A stretch of 64,000 nt of DNA from Protula sp. h YS-2021 (GCA_949752745.1 OX457024.1:48984490-49048489); one strand, 5' to 3'; positions 11,369 to 24,319 are shown, numbered from the stretch's first letter. The notes: generated by a model from the sequence alone, not told the origin. Program-made: numbers and translations.

Positions 11369-13389
11369 TTGTTGATGGGCTCCTCCACATGTTCCGATGC
11401 TCTCATCTTTCATGTTCGGCGTCTCTGGGCGATCTATGGAACACAAAAAAATTGCCCAAGGGTTATTTATTACCCAAAGTACCGTCTATTATATAGCTGT
11501 CCTTTGAAAAGTTAATTTTCTAGCATTGATTAAAAAGCTGCTTTAGTGTTATTTTTAAGGCGAAAAAAGAATGGCTGTACCGTCGACCATAAAACTAACG
11601 ATTCCTCTGATTTTCTTTTCTAATCTTTCTTTGTTACAATATTCGAGATAAAGATTTACGTGTTGATGGATTCGTCCTGGTGACTCGGATGTTCTTCCTC
11701 GGTCGTTTTCTCGGGCTGCTTCCCCTCGCGCTGTTAGAACATAAAATACGTGTATAACATTTGTTGAATATTTATAACATAAGATGTTGAAAAATTATTA
11801 CATAAGATGTCATCATACAAGTTATTTCAGTCTTTTGTGCAAATTTACTAATACAGCTGTATTAGTTTTTTTTAAAGCTTCAGCTCAGTTTGGCATTCAA
11901 TGCCAAATTTTGTCATTGCATATTACTGCTGACGAACAGGCATCCAATGGTTGGACGTCACCTGATTCCAACCATTGGATCCAACCATGTAACGTTATTC
12001 TAAGCTGAAAAACGCACGTGCTGATAAGCTGGTCCTCATGACTTGACGCCGGAGACCTTTTTTTGATTGTCCGGTATCTTCTCGCCAGCTATCAAATATA
12101 AAATGGGATATTCTGTGAACCAGAATGACATCTATTTATTGTTGCTAAATTAACCTTGTGAAACTTTTGTGCGTTACATTGCTCACCTAAATATGCCGAG
12201 TAAGGACACAGTGGCCTCTACATGGCTATCAGCACGTAATAAGGTTATTTAAATACAAAGTGTTGCCAGAAAGAAATCAGCAACTATCGATTCATCGGAT
12301 TTCAAATAAAGTATTTAAGAATAGTAAAATTTTCACTGAAATAAAACAATTCCTCACGTGTTGATGAGCTTGACCTCATGATCCGATGCTCGCGATGTTT
12401 GACGGCTGTTAGGCATCTGCTTGCGAGCTAGTAAACATAAAATGTGATTATTCTTTACAGAACAGCGATCTATAATATGTAAACAAAATTAAGAAAGCAA
12501 ATATCTGTTTCATTGTTGCATTTCACATGGACGTAATATCTTTTCTAAAGAATATAAGTCAGAGTTGGTCAAGCGTATCGTAGCCTTAGGCGCGAGGGGG
12601 GGGGGGGGGGGCGAGTGTTGGTAATGGAACAAGCAAAGAATATTGAATCCGTTTAGTTTCTCTTCTGATAAATGAAACTTACGTCGTTGATTGGCTGGGC
12701 GAAATAACGCGATGCATCCCGGCTTGGCTGCCCTCCGCTTGGCTTTTCACCGCTTGACTGTCTTCCGCTTGGCTCTTCACCGCTTGGCTGCCCACACAGC
12801 TTGGCTCTTCACCGCTTGGCTGCCCACACAGCTTGGCTCTTCACCGCTTGGCTCTTCACCGCTTGGCTGTCCCCTGCATCTTCTGAAATACTTTGAAAAC
12901 GAAGAAATTAACAGATTGATAACGCAAGCACTGTCCGCACCGAACCCAGAGAAGCCCGAAACCCGGAATGGAATACGTCAATATTCACGATTTAAAAAAA
13001 GGAGAAAAATTTGACTTATCACTGTCCGCTGCTTGGCTGTCTGCTGCTTGGCTGTCCACCGCTTGGCTGTCCACCGCTTGGCTGTCCACCGCTTGGCTGT
13101 CCTCTGCTTGGCTGTCCTCTGCTTGGCTGTCCTCTGCTTGGCTGTCCTCTGCTTGGCTGTCCACCGCTTGGCTGTCCACCGCTTGGCTGTCCACCGCTTG
13201 GCTGTCCACCGCTTGGCTGTCCACCGCTTGGCTGTCCACCGCTTGGCTGTCCACCGCTTGGCTGTCCACCGCTTGGCTGTCCACCGCTTGGCTGTCCACC
13301 GCTTGGCTGTCCTCCGCTTGGCTGTAATCCGCTTGGCTGTCCGCTTCTTGGCTGTACTCCGATTCTGTCTGCTGCTTGGCTTTCTTCTG
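11369..13389 (-). other. Cassette module A-C-B-B-D-D
   Basis: Exon-like segments on the minus strand: A 11369-11433 (65 nt), C 11660-11730 (71 nt, fully open, starting REGKQPEK), B 12018-12088 and 12358-12427 (71 and 70 nt), D 12683-12882 and D ~13017-13389. D 12683-12882 ends in the AACGAC|GTAAG donor. A poly-G tract lies at 12596-12610. The A copy carries an in-frame stop in the shared frame, so at least some cassettes are decayed. Confidence 0.5.
13020..13350 (-). repeat. 15-bp minisatellite, ~22 copies
   Basis: Near-perfect tandem copies of 'caccgcttggctgtc' with blocks of 'ctctgcttggctgtc'. The minus-strand frames are (GQPSG)n, (DSQAV)n and (TAKRW)n, and all are open. Only (GQPSG)n is continuous with the conserved D-cassette tail seen in the single-D copies. 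Confidence 0.85.
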
Positions 13390-14157
13390 CTAAACAAGTG
13401 TGTCGTTGGTTTTGTTAACCAACATTTATGAGCATTTTTTTATTTTTAGACAATTGCTAGCGTAACTTGAAATCGTTCAGAATTTTTCAATACCGCATTA
13501 TTAAGTGGCATAAAAAGCGTACAGTAGTCGCGAATATCTGCAAGGATGTAGTAAAGAATCTGCCCGTGGGGGGGGGGGGGGGTGGGGAGGGCAGCGTGAA
13601 GCATAGGGAGGGTATGAGTGAAGGAAATGGCGGGTCGTTAATTACAACCGTCGAATCATCTGCTTTCTGTTCTGTACTAAAGGCACTAAATGACATTGAC
13701 ATTAGATTGACATTAAATGACTGCTTACGTGTTTGTGGGCTTGTCCTCGTGACCCGATGCCCGTGACGTTTGATGCTTGGCCGACATCTTCTTGCGAGCT
13801 ATAAAACATAAAGCACGATATCTATTAACCAAACAACCATCAATAATGACCTTTTAAAGTTCTTAACTGAGACAACTATCTGTTTTATTGTTAGGCGTCG
13901 TATCGTTTATTTTCTTTTCTTCACTGAAGATGCTAATATTTTTTATTGAAATTAAAGCATTCCTTACGTGTTGATGGGTTTGTCCTAATGACCCCGTGGT
14001 CGTGACGTTCCTTGGTTGTCCGGCATCTTCTCGGGCGCTATTTCACATAAAATTGATGCATTTGTTAACCAGAAAGCCATCAATGACGTCACATTTCAAA
14101 GTTTTCCACTAAGTCAAATACTTATTTGATTGTTGCATGTTACATGGGTGTAGTGTC

Positions 14158-14357
14158 NNNNNNNNNNNNNNNNNNNNNNNNNNNNNNNNNNNNNNNNNNN
14201 NNNNNNNNNNNNNNNNNNNNNNNNNNNNNNNNNNNNNNNNNNNNNNNNNNNNNNNNNNNNNNNNNNNNNNNNNNNNNNNNNNNNNNNNNNNNNNNNNNNN
14301 NNNNNNNNNNNNNNNNNNNNNNNNNNNNNNNNNNNNNNNNNNNNNNNNNNNNNNNNN
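14158..14357. other. Assembly gap (200 N)
   Basis: The ~112 bp just left of the gap (14046-14157) is almost identical to the ~112 bp just right of it (14358-14470). The gap therefore sits inside a tandem duplication and its true length is unknown. At least one B cassette is probably hidden. Confidence 0.95.
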
Positions 14358-14939
14358 ACATAAAATTGATGCATTTGTTAACCAGAAAGCCATCAATGAC
14401 GTCACATTTCAAAGTTTTCCACGAAGTCCAATACTTATTTGATTGTTGCATGTTACATGGGCGTAGTGTCCTTTATAAGAATGTAGGTCCGAGTTGACCA
14501 GGCGTTTCATAGCGTTAGATAAGGTGTGAATATGGGGAATGAGAGAAGAAAACTATGTTGAATCTGAATAATTAAACTTACGTCGTTGATTGAGTGGTCC
14601 AAGCGACGCCATTTTCTCCGCTTGGCTGTCCTCCGTTTGCTGTCCTCCACTTGGCTGTCCTCCGCTAAGCAAATGAAATATGTCGTATTAGTTTTATTAA
14701 CCGAAGAAACAACTTTTATGCACGTTTCTCCTTTGTATACTAATAAATAATTTTCCAATGTTATATAGTTCATAATGTTGCACCACAGAACAATGTGCTT
14801 AATGTTGCTTTTTTAACATTTAATCACTTTTCTAGCTGAGGTTGAAAAATCTTTTAATATTGTATTATTAATTGATGTTAGAAACGCTTACAGTAGTTGC
14901 AAAAAAGTTGATAACACAAGCTGTGACTGGGGGGTTAGG

Positions 14940-15060
14940 ATGTCGCACAGGCTGTGTGTGTGTGGGGGGGGGGGGGTGAGATAAGGATGGGGGGGGGGGG
15001 GAGTGGGTAGAAGAGTGTGGAGTGGGGGAGGGCAGAGGTGGGTAGTGGTTAGGATTGAGT
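14940..15060. repeat. G-rich low-complexity DNA
   Basis: Poly-G runs and 'gtgggg' phrases inside an intron-like spacer. Confidence 0.7.
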
Positions 15061-15714
15061 GGTCGGATATGGCGGGTCGTTGTTGACAACCATCGTACTA
15101 ATACTAATATTTTGTATTGAAATTATTCAATTGCTTACGTGTTGATGGGCGGGCTTGCCTCCTGATTATGCTTCTGGCGTTTGTTGGTTGTCCGCCATCT
15201 TGTCTCGAGCTATTAAACATAAAATATGATACCTTTGTTAACCAGACCACCATCAGCTATGTCACTTTTCAAAATTTTCCATTGAGTCAAATATCTTTAT
15301 AATTGTTGCATTTCGCATGGATCTGGTTATCGTTTTTTTGAGACTATAAGTCAGATCTGGTCAGGCGTATCAAAGTGTGTGTGGGTACTGAGGAAAGCAA
15401 ACAATCGGTTCATTTTCTATTCTGAACAATGAAACTTACGTGGTCGATTGGCTGCTCCAAATGATGCGATGTTTCTCCGCTTGGCTGTCATCCGCTTGGC
15501 TGTCATCCGCTTGGCTGTCATCCGCTTGGCTGTCTTCTGCTAAGTAAATAAAATTTGTCGTGTTTTGTTATCCAAAGAATCAAGTTTTAATCATCTTTCT
15601 ATTCAATATCTCTGAAAAAATGTAGTTTAAAATCGTTCAGAATGGGCGGGGTATTACTGGAAGGCAATACGATGAATCATACGATGAACCTTTTTACACT
15701 ACTTTTTTAAACTA

Positions 15715-16740
15715 GAGCCTCAGTAAGGCAGGATCCCCCGTGAAGCAGTAAAAGTAAAATGCATGAAAAAGCTACAGGTAAACATTAACGATTTTTTACA
15801 GCTTTCCTCACGTGAATTTTTGGCAGATTTTCAAAATAACTTAATTTATATTGTTTCAATACACATTCCGCATGCAAAAACTATTAAAGCACGTGTAACG
15901 ACAGAGTCTAAGTGTAGATGAACACACTATCAATAATCCTTAAAACACATGCAAAATGTGCAAGGTTTCCTGAAACGCAACCGCATTTGAATTATTTTTT
16001 AAATAAGTATTAACTACAGATCATACGTAAATCGTAACGCTAAAATTTCAAAATGTATTTCTGAAATAAACGTCGAATGCAGAAATGTAAATACCACATA
16101 GTAACGTCGTAGAGTTCGGTCGGACAAAACATCGTCTCATGGCTAAGTTCAAGCCAAAGGTTCACCATTTTTGACAATTTCCCACGACGTCAATTTTTGG
16201 CCGATTTCTACAATAATGCCACGTTGCACATCTTCAATATATATATTTTCACCATGCAAGGTTTCGGGTTCCTATGACAATCCCTTCTATGAGAAGTCGG
16301 TTGGACAAAACATCGTCTCACGGCTAAGTTCAAGCCAAAAATTCACCATGTTTGACAGTTTCCCACGACGCCAATTTTTGGCCGATTTAGACAACAATGC
16401 TACGTTGCACATCTTCAATATATGTATTTTCACCAAGCAAGGTTTCAGGTTCCTATGACATACCCTTGTAAAAGTCGACCGGACAAAACATCGTCATGGC
16501 TAAGTTCAGGGCAAAGATTTACCATTTTGACGATTTCCCACGACGTCAATTTTCCCCATTTTGACAATAATGCCATGTTGCACATCTTCAATATACATTT
16601 TTTCCCCATGCAAGGTTTCAGATTCCTATGACAACCACTTCTGTGACAAGTCGGCCAGACAAAACCTAGTAATTTTTGCGGACAGACAGACAGACGGACG
16701 GATGGACCAGCTCATAACTATATCCCTCCGTTTTACGGGG
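15715..16740. mobile_element. Dispersed repeat, pearl/HINE-like (family 2)
   Basis: Begins near 'gagcctcagtaaggcaggat'. It has four ~190-bp units ('acgttgcacatcttcaatat', 'ggtttcaggttcctatgac', 'gacaaaacatcgtc'), then 'gacagacagacagacggacg', and ends in the hairpin 'atccctccgttttacggggg' + 'ata'. The copy at 28.93-29.30 kb has the same start and end. Plus-strand 15744-15776 duplicates the exon-like patch at 29.98-30.03 kb. Confidence 0.5.
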
Positions 16741-16758
16741 GATAAGAAACATGCTTAC

Positions 16759-17364
16759 TTGTTGATGGGCCACGTGTTCCGATGCTCTCTTCTTTCTTCT
16801 TCGGCTTCTCTGAGCGATCTATGGAGCACAAAATTTTCTCAAGGTTTATTTATCACCAAAGAACTATCTGGGATGTAGCTGTCCTTTAAAAAAATTGTTG
16901 AAATGTTTCTACTTAAGGCCATTTTTCAAAAAAAAACTTGGGGTCCGAAGAATTATTTCGAACGGTGGGGGGGGGGGGATGGGGTGGTGGGGAAGGATGA
17001 GGGGTGGTAACAAGGGGGTAGAATAGCGGATCCTCTACTATAAAGCATTATCGATTCATTGTAAAATATTTGTAAGATTCAATAGTTACGTGTTGATGGA
17101 TTCGTCCTAGTGACTCGGAGGCTCTTCCTCGGTTGTTTTCTCGGGCTGCTTCCCCTCGTGCTGTTAAATATAAAATCCTTGTATAATATTTGTTGAAAAA
17201 GTATTATATAAGATGTCATTTACAACTTTAAAACTAAGTTTCTTATGCAAATTTACAAATACAGTATTAGTTTTGTCAAAGCTTTGGGGCAGTTTGGTAT
17301 GGAATGCCAAATTTGGTCAATCCGTATGTCTGAGGACTAGCAAGAGTCAAATGGTTGGTCTTTT

Positions 17365-17403
<39 letters not shown>

Positions 17404-18549
17404 ATTCCTTCGATTTTTTCGATCACAGAATGTGACTATTAAATAAGTTGAAAAACTCACGTTGACAGGCTGGTCCTCAAGACTTGATACTCCAGGCCTT
17501 TGTTGATTGTCCGGCATCTTCTCGCCAACTATCAAATATAAAGCGTAGTATTGTGTCAGCAAGAGCCATAGATTCATGTTGTTTCTTTCACTTCTTATTC
17601 CAATTTCTAGCATTGGTTAAAAAGTTATCTTACTGATCGGCGAAGAAATACGAAAAAATAGTAGTTGGCAAAAGTTGTTAGGGTGTACTACAAGGTGCGA
17701 CTTGAGGCGAGAGTGAGGGGGGCGAGTGGGAGAGGAGGGCTAGGTCGGGAATTGGGGTGAGTGGTGGGAAATAGCGGCTCGTTGTTGGCAACGCGTTACA
17801 TCTTTCTTTTCTGGACTATTTTCTATTCTGCATAATGAAACATACGACAATAACTGGCTGGCCCAAATGGCACGATGTTTCTCCGCTTGGCTGTCCTCGG
17901 CTTGGCTTTCCTCCGCCTGGCTGTGCTCGGCTTGGCTTTCCTCCGCCTGGCTGTGCTCGGCTTGGCTGTCCTCGGCTTGGCTTTCCTCCGCCTGGCTGTG
18001 CTCGGCTTGGCTGTCCTCCGCTTGGCCGTTTCCTGCATCTTCTGAAATACTTTGGAAACGAAGAAATCAACAAAATGATAGCGCAAACACTTCCCGAACC
18101 GAACCCGAAAAAGCCCGAAACCCGGAATGGAATACGTCAATATTCACGATTTAAAAAAAGGAAATAAAAAATTGACTTATCACACTCCGCTGATTGACTG
18201 TGCTTGGCTGTCCGCTGATTGGCTGTCCACTGCTTGGCTGTCCACTGCTTGGCTGTGCTCCGCTTGGCTGTCCGCCGCTTGGCTGTGCTTCGCTTGGCTG
18301 TCCGCCGCTTGGCTGTGCTTCGCTTGGCTGTCCGCCGCTTGGCTGTGCTTCGCTTGGCTGTGCTCCGCTTGGCTGTGCTTCGCTTGGCTGTGCTCCGCTT
18401 GGCTGTCCGCCGCTTGGCTGTGCTTCGCTTGGCTGTCCGCCGCTTGGCTGTGCTTCGCTTGGCTGTGCTCCGCTTGGCTGTGCTCCGCTTGGCTGTCCGC
18501 CGCTTGGATGTCCCTTCTTGCTGGTCCTCTGGTCCTTGGTTGTCCGCTG
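16759..18549 (-). other. Cassette module A-C-B-D-D
   Basis: Minus-strand segments A 16759-16818 (60 nt), C 17090-17160 (71 nt), B 17461-17528 (68 nt), D 17846-18041 (196 nt) and D ~18180-18549. This is the same order as the modules at 9.0 and 11.4 kb. A poly-A run at 17368-17399 and G-rich DNA at 16960-17010 and 17700-17770 lie in the spacers. This C copy has a stop in the shared frame. Confidence 0.5.
18186..18512 (-). repeat. 15-bp minisatellite, ~21 copies
   Basis: Alternating variants of 'gtgcttcgcttggct' and 'gtccgccgcttggct'. A higher-order 30-bp alternation is visible through most of the array. It forms the body of a D cassette starting at 'tttAG|CAGCGGACAACC' on the minus strand. Confidence 0.85.
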
Positions 18550-18710
18550 CTAAAGAAATATGTCGTGTTAGTTTTGTTCACTGAAGAACCAATTTGTTTG
18601 CATTTCTCTTAAAATCCTTGAACAATTTCCTGTAGTTTTGGTCTTGGTGGCAAGAAAACTATTGTTTTTTTCTGGAAGTAGTGTTTTATTTATACAAACA
18701 ATATTATTAC

Positions 18711-18778
18711 CTGTTGATGGTCTCGTCCACATCAACCGATGCCTTCATCTTTGTTGCTCGGCACCTTTCATGGTGGCT
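18711..18778 (-). other. Exon-like cassette, A type
   Basis: 68 nt on the minus strand between 'ttaaAG' and 'ATCAACAG|GTAAT'. The frame KASVDVDETIN is open and starts in phase 0. The next cassette in the series (C) lies 5.5 kb away at 24320, so a repeat block appears to have inserted here. Confidence 0.45.
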
Positions 18779-18909
18779 CTTTAACATACAAAAATTTTCC
18801 AAGCTATGTATATATCACCAAAAAGAACAAAAACTCATCGCAAAAAAAAAAAAAAAAAACAATTATGTAGCTGTCCTTTACAAAAGCTTTCGAAAAGATG
18901 CTAGCATGG

Positions 18910-20805
18910 TTTAACAAGAAAGTCCGTGGACATTATGGCCAGTCATAAAAGCGAAGACGCTACAAAGGTGAAACGAGAAACCCGCCAATGCTGAGAAAAT
19001 TTAAATTTGGAAGGTCTCATGGCCAGCATTCTTATTAAAAGTACTTGGACTAAACCTGTTGGACTAGCAGCATAGTTTGCATTTCTTTTGAAGCCATCCG
19101 TTTATTTTGCCTGTTTTTGTCGAGTCGATAATAAAAATATTACAGCTCCACTAAAACTTCACTGAAAATCTACTTCGAATGGAAAGCAAGAAAAGCAAGA
19201 AAGAATGAAAGAGCAAGAATGTCCAGGAACATTGTGACCAGCCGAGATCTAGTGAATCTGAATAAGTTTGCATGGTTGCCAAAAAAGTGGAAGTCACATT
19301 GTACAAGTTTGTGTAAGGACAAAGTCCCAGCTTACGAAAAGCGAGAACATCAATTCCACTGTGCATGAATAAGGGAAATTTCCCTAAAAAAAAGGGATTC
19401 CAAATACGAGATGACAAAGAGTGAGCTAACTCAATTTAGCAGCGGACATAAACTGATAAATACAAAAATTTGTTTCCCAGAAAAAACGGGAAAGCAGATT
19501 TTGAGTATGACTGGGTAGTCTACTAGAGATACCTTCGAAAACGTATCGAAATTGTAGCCACACACGTGTTCTGTTGGTAGGACAGAACGTAATTATTTCA
19601 AGGAGCAGAAAGGACCAGTGAATGGTGATAAGACCAAACACGTGTGATTACGTTTGCGTTTGCCTTTTCACAAGAAGAAAATACCGCCACTAAAACATTA
19701 TTACCTAAGTTTTAATGTTTTGGTATGTATTTATTTGCGGGGTTTGTATTTTGTCCCGGTCACATGTTTATTGAACTTGCATCGATGTGTGGTTTGCATT
19801 TCGGACCAATGCGCATGTTTATTTAACTTGCCGTTATGCTCTGTTTGCATTTCGGACCAGTGCGCATGTTTATCTAGCTTGCGTTGATGTGCGGTTCGCA
19901 AATGCGCATGTTTATTTAACATGTACTGCTGCGCGGTTCGCATTTCAGACCTGAGTGCACATGCTTATTTAACTTGCGCTGATGCGCAGTTTTTATTTTA
20001 GACCAATGCGCATATTCACGTAACTTGCGTTGATGCACGGTTCGCATTTCCGACCAGTGCGCATGTTTGTTTAGCTGGGATGGGATGGGAGTTTCACTTT
20101 TCGAACCAGTGCTCATGTTTGGGATGGGATGGGAGTTTCACTTTTCGAACCAGTGCTCATGTTTATTTTTGACCAGTTCTTATTTTTGATCAGTGCGCAT
20201 GTTTATTTTACATGCATCGATGCGCGGTTCGCATTTCAGACCAATGCGCATGTTTAGTCCTCTTCCGTTGATGAGCGGTTCGCAATTTGGTCCAGTGCGC
20301 ATATTTATTTAGCGCATATTTATTTAGCTTGTGGCGGGGCGCGGTTCACATTTCGCACCACTGCGCATGTTTATTTAACATGCGTTGATGAGCAGTTGGC
20401 ATTACGGACCAGTGCGCATGTTTACTTAACTTGCGTCGATGGGCGGTCCGCATTTCGGACCAATGCGCATGTTTATTCAACTTCTGATTTTGGCGGACCG
20501 CCAAAACAAAATTATTCAAGAGGGGCCTACCTAGAGAAGACTCGTATAAAATTGGAAAGAAATTCAATCAAAACTGTGGGAGGAAAAGCATTTTGAAAAC
20601 TGTCAACGAAAAAACTACAAATGCCCCCATTTGGTCGCCAATGGCGGATTGAGACAAAAAGTAACTTTTCAAGAGATGCCTACCTAGAGAACATTTCTAC
20701 AAAATTTTAAAGGAATCCTATCACAACTGAAGCATTTTCAGTAAAGGTTTACACACGTACATACATAGTGATAAGACCAGCCCGACGTAGTCGGCTGGTC
20801 TAAAA
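18910..20805. mobile_element. Dispersed repeat with 51-bp minisatellite core
   Basis: Nothing gene-like is seen at 18910-19690. From ~19770 to 20490 there is a 51-bp-type minisatellite. The block ends at 20765-20803 with 'gtgataagaccagcccgacg' + 'tagtcggctggtcta', a hairpin tail whose relative closes the block at 24.13 kb. Confidence 0.45.
19770..20490 (-). repeat. ~51-bp minisatellite encoding NKHAHWSEM-type repeats
   Basis: About 13 units around 'cggaccagtgcgcatgttta' and 'cgcggttcgcatttc'. Units of 51 bp keep a minus-strand frame of 17-residue repeats (NKHAHWSEMRTAHQRKL). The frame is broken into three open stretches by indels, and no splice or start context is evident. I treat it as a repeat, not a gene. 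Confidence 0.7.
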
Positions 20806-20819
20806 ACGTTTTATGTCTT

Positions 20820-21083
20820 CATGTTTTCATACAATTTTGCTATATATCTATATCTCCATATCTATCTATATCTACATAACTATTATATATGTATATGTAC
20901 ATATCTATTATATATCTATATTTACATATCTATTATATATCTATATCTACATATCTATCTATATCACACATCTATATCTATATACATAGATATCTATCCA
21001 TCATATACCTATATCTATCCATCATATACCTATATCTATCCATCATATACCTATATCTATCCATAATATATACCTATATCTAT

Positions 21084-21114
<31 letters not shown>

Positions 21115-21118
21115 TATG
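20820..21118. repeat. ATCTAT/TATATC microsatellite
   Basis: Simple sequence of 'tatatctatatctacatatc' type ending in an (AT)n run. Confidence 0.9.
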
Positions 21119-21139
21119 CATAGTAAATCGGCTTGAGAA

Positions 21140-24135
21140 AAATTGAATTAAAACATCAGTATATGACAAGAATGCCCAGGGACCTTGTGAGCAGCCCAGA
21201 TCTGGTGAATCAAGTATCGACAGACTTGTATGGTCACCAAAAAGTGGTAGTCATTTTTTTAAATCGGTTATTCAAAATTTAACATTGTAACAAAAGTTTA
21301 GAGGCATCTGGTCAAAATTGTAGGGGAAGAAGAATTTTGAAAATTGGGCATTTTTGTTTAAATGCCCCCATTTAACCAAATTTTGGCTAAATGGGTGCAT
21401 TTAAACAAATGGGGGCATTTTTACAAGAGAACAGGTCAGTGATCATTTACAAAATGGTAAGGAAAAAAACCTTTGAAAAACTGACTACCAAAAAAATTCA
21501 ACCTGTTGCGCCTATTTTTGGTGGATCGCAAAAAAAGGACACATTCACATAAAATTGAAAAGGAGTTCGATTCAAATTGTGGAAGTAAAACTAATTTGAA
21601 AAAGGGCTACCGAAAAATTGAAAACTGCCTCCCATTTGGTCAGCTTTTGGTGGATCGCCAAAAATATAACTTTTTAAAAGACAAAAGGTTAGTGAATATT
21701 TATGCAATTTATGCATTTCAAGGCATTAGGATAAAAATTGTAGAAGAAAAAACCTTTGGAAAATTGACTACCAAAACTTTTTTAAAATGCCTCCTTTTGG
21801 GCAAATTTTTGGTGGATCGCCAAAAACTTTTAAGAGAGACCTACCGAGTACACATTCGTACAAAATTTGAACGGAATCTTGTCCAAATTGTGAAGTAGAA
21901 ATATTTCGTAAACTAGCCACCAAAAATGTAACTATGTCCCCCATTTAGCCATTTTTCTTTTGGTTCGCCAAAAAATTAACTAGCCAAGACTGGACGGCCC
22001 AGTGAACATTTATGAAAATTTAAAGATAACCCGATCAAAATTGTTGAACAAGCAGAAGAAAGAAGAAGGGCGAAGAAGAAGAAGAAAAAGGAGGAAGAAG
22101 GAGGATGAAGAAGAAAAAGGAGGAAGAAGAAGAAGAGGAGGAAGGAAGAAGAAAGAAGAAGAAGAAGAAGAGGAAGGAAGAAGAAGAAAAAAGGAAGAAG
22201 AAGAAGAAAGAAGAAGAGGAGGAAAGAAGAAGGAAGAATAAGAAGAAAGGAGAAGGAAGACGAAGGAGAAAAAGGAAGAAGAAAGGACAAGGAAGACGAA
22301 GGAGAAGGAAGAAGAAAGAAGAAAGAAAGAAGAAAGAAGGAAGAAAGAAGAAAGAAGAAAGAAGAAGGAAGAAGAAAGAAGGAAGAAGAAGGAAGAAGAA
22401 AGAAGGAAGAAGAATAAGGAAGACGAAAGGAGAAGGAAGACGAAGGAGAAGAAGGAAGAAAGGAAGGAAGGAAAGGGAAGGAAGGAAGGAAGGAAGGAAG
22501 GAAGAAAAGGAAGGAAAGGAAGGAAATGAAGGAAGGAAGGAAGGAAAGAAAGAAAAGGAAGGAAGAAAGGAAGGAAAGGAAAGGAAGGAAGGAAGGAAGG
22601 AAGGAAGGAAAGGAAGGAAGGAAGGAAGGAAGGAAGGAAGGAAGGAAAGGAAGGAAAGAAGGAAGGAAGGAAGGAAGGAAGGAAGGAAGGAAGGGAAAGG
22701 GAAAGGGAAAGGGAAGGGGAAGGAAGGGAGAAGGAGGAGAAGGAGGAGAAGGAGAAGAAGGAGAAGAAGGAGAAGAAGAAGAAGAAGAAGAAGAAGAAGA
22801 AGAAGAAGAAGAAGAAGAAGAAGAAGAAGGAAGAAGGAAGAAGGAAGAAGGAAGAAGGAAGAAGAAAGAAGAAAGAAAGAAGGGAGAAAGAAGAAAGAAA
22901 GAAGCAGCATTTTGATAATGGCAACAAAAAAACTTTATAATTGCTCCCATCCCCAATAAGCCATTTTGGCGGATCGACAAAAAAAAAAAAAAAAAAAATT
23001 TCAGGAGGGAACAACAGAGAACAAATCGTACAAAATTTGAAGAAAATCTTATCAAAACTGTGTGAGAAGCATTTTGAAAATTGACAACCAAAAAATTTTA
23101 ATGTCCCCACGAAGCCAGTTTTTTTTGTGAATCACCATAAAAGTTACTTTTCAAGAGAAACCTACCTAGAGAACGTACGTACAAAATTTGAAAGCAATCC
23201 AATCTTAATGGTTGGAGAAGAAACACTGAAAATCAGCAAGAAAAATTTAAAAAGTAACTTTTCAATAGAGAACACTAAGACAAAAACTGTGTAAAAATTG
23301 GAAAGAATCCAATCAAAATTGTAGGAGAAGCATTTTGAAAATGGGCTACCAATAAATTTCAAATGCACCCCATTTGGCTAATGTTTTGGCGGAAAAGTAA
23401 TTTTTTCAAGAGAAGCCTACCTAAAAGTATTCGTGCACAATTAAAAGAAAACCTAATCAAAGTTGTGAGAAAAGAAGCATGTTGGGAATTGCCAACCAAA
23501 AAAATTTTAAATCCCAACCATTTAGGCAATTTTTCGAGAGAAGCCCATCTGGAGAACATTCGTACAAAATTAGAATGGAATCCAATTAAAATGGTGGCAG
23601 TAAGTATTTTGAAAATGGGCCACCAATAAATTCTAAATGCCCCCCCCCCTCCCCACATTTGACTAATTTTTGGCGCATCGCCAAAAAAAAAAAGTAAGCT
23701 TTCGAGACAGACCCACCTAGAGAACATTCGAGTGCAAGTAAAAGAAAATCTGATCAATGTGCCAGAAATATCATTTTGGAAACTGACACCCATGAAATTT
23801 AAATGCCAACCATTTCGCCAAATTTCGTACAAAATTTGAAAAGAATGCGATCAACATTGTGGGAGAAGCATTTTGAAAACTGGCTACCAATAAATTTAAA
23901 TTGCTCCTATTTAGCCAATTTTTGGCAGATCGCCATTTTTTTTTTTTTTATTATTATTTTTTTTTTTTTGAAGAGAAGCCTGCCTAGAGAACATTCGTAC
24001 AAAATGTGAAAGGAATCCTATCAAAACTGAAGCATTTTAAGTAAAAGGTTACATGTGTACATACGTACATATGGACGACAGATGCCCCGGTATTGATGTT
24101 ACCAGACCATCTCGACGAATTCGGCTGGTTTAAAA
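21140..24135. mobile_element. Dispersed repeat with ~190-bp degenerate units
   Basis: Repeating phrases are 'ttggcggatcgccaaaa', 'agagaacattcgtacaaaat', 'ttgaaaggaatcc.atcaaa' and 'gaagcattttgaaaa'. They are interrupted by the purine tract at 22060-22915. The end is 'gtacatacgtacatatggac' and the hairpin 'accagaccatctcgacgaat' + 'tcggctggttta'. No coding capacity is credited. Confidence 0.5.
22060..22915. repeat. ~860-bp polypurine tract (GAA/GGAA)n
   Basis: The plus strand is almost purely A/G: (GAAGAAGGA)n, then (GGAA)n around 22450-22700, then (GAA)n. The Glu/Lys/Arg-rich and Ser/Phe-rich frames over it are artefacts. Confidence 0.95.
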
Positions 24136-24319
24136 ACTTTCTGAGCTAAAACAGCTGTTTTGATAGGGGTATGAATGTTTCCAAAACTGGAATATTGGTG
24201 GAAGCGGGGAGAAGGGGTAAGAATAGTGCATCATTGGTGCCAGCACAAACCGCTTTTCCTGATTTTCTTTCCTGGTCTCATTGTTTTTCAAACTAATTTT
24301 AATTTTAATTAACGCTTAC

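Larger units (their letters stand above)
13729..15539 (-). other. Cassette module B-B-(gap)-D-B-D
   Basis: B 13729-13798 and B 13968-14037 are both exactly 70 nt. After the assembly gap come D 14582-14664, B 15139-15209 and D 15440-15539. All are on the minus strand with AG/GTAAG-type borders. The 70-nt B length is kept in most copies although intron-like sequence varies, which favours constraint on the segment. Confidence 0.5.

Noticed and set aside
22010..23110. 366- and 371-codon Ser/Phe/Pro-rich and 284-codon Glu/Lys-rich frames
   Set aside because: Products of the polypurine tract; simple-sequence composition with no domains.
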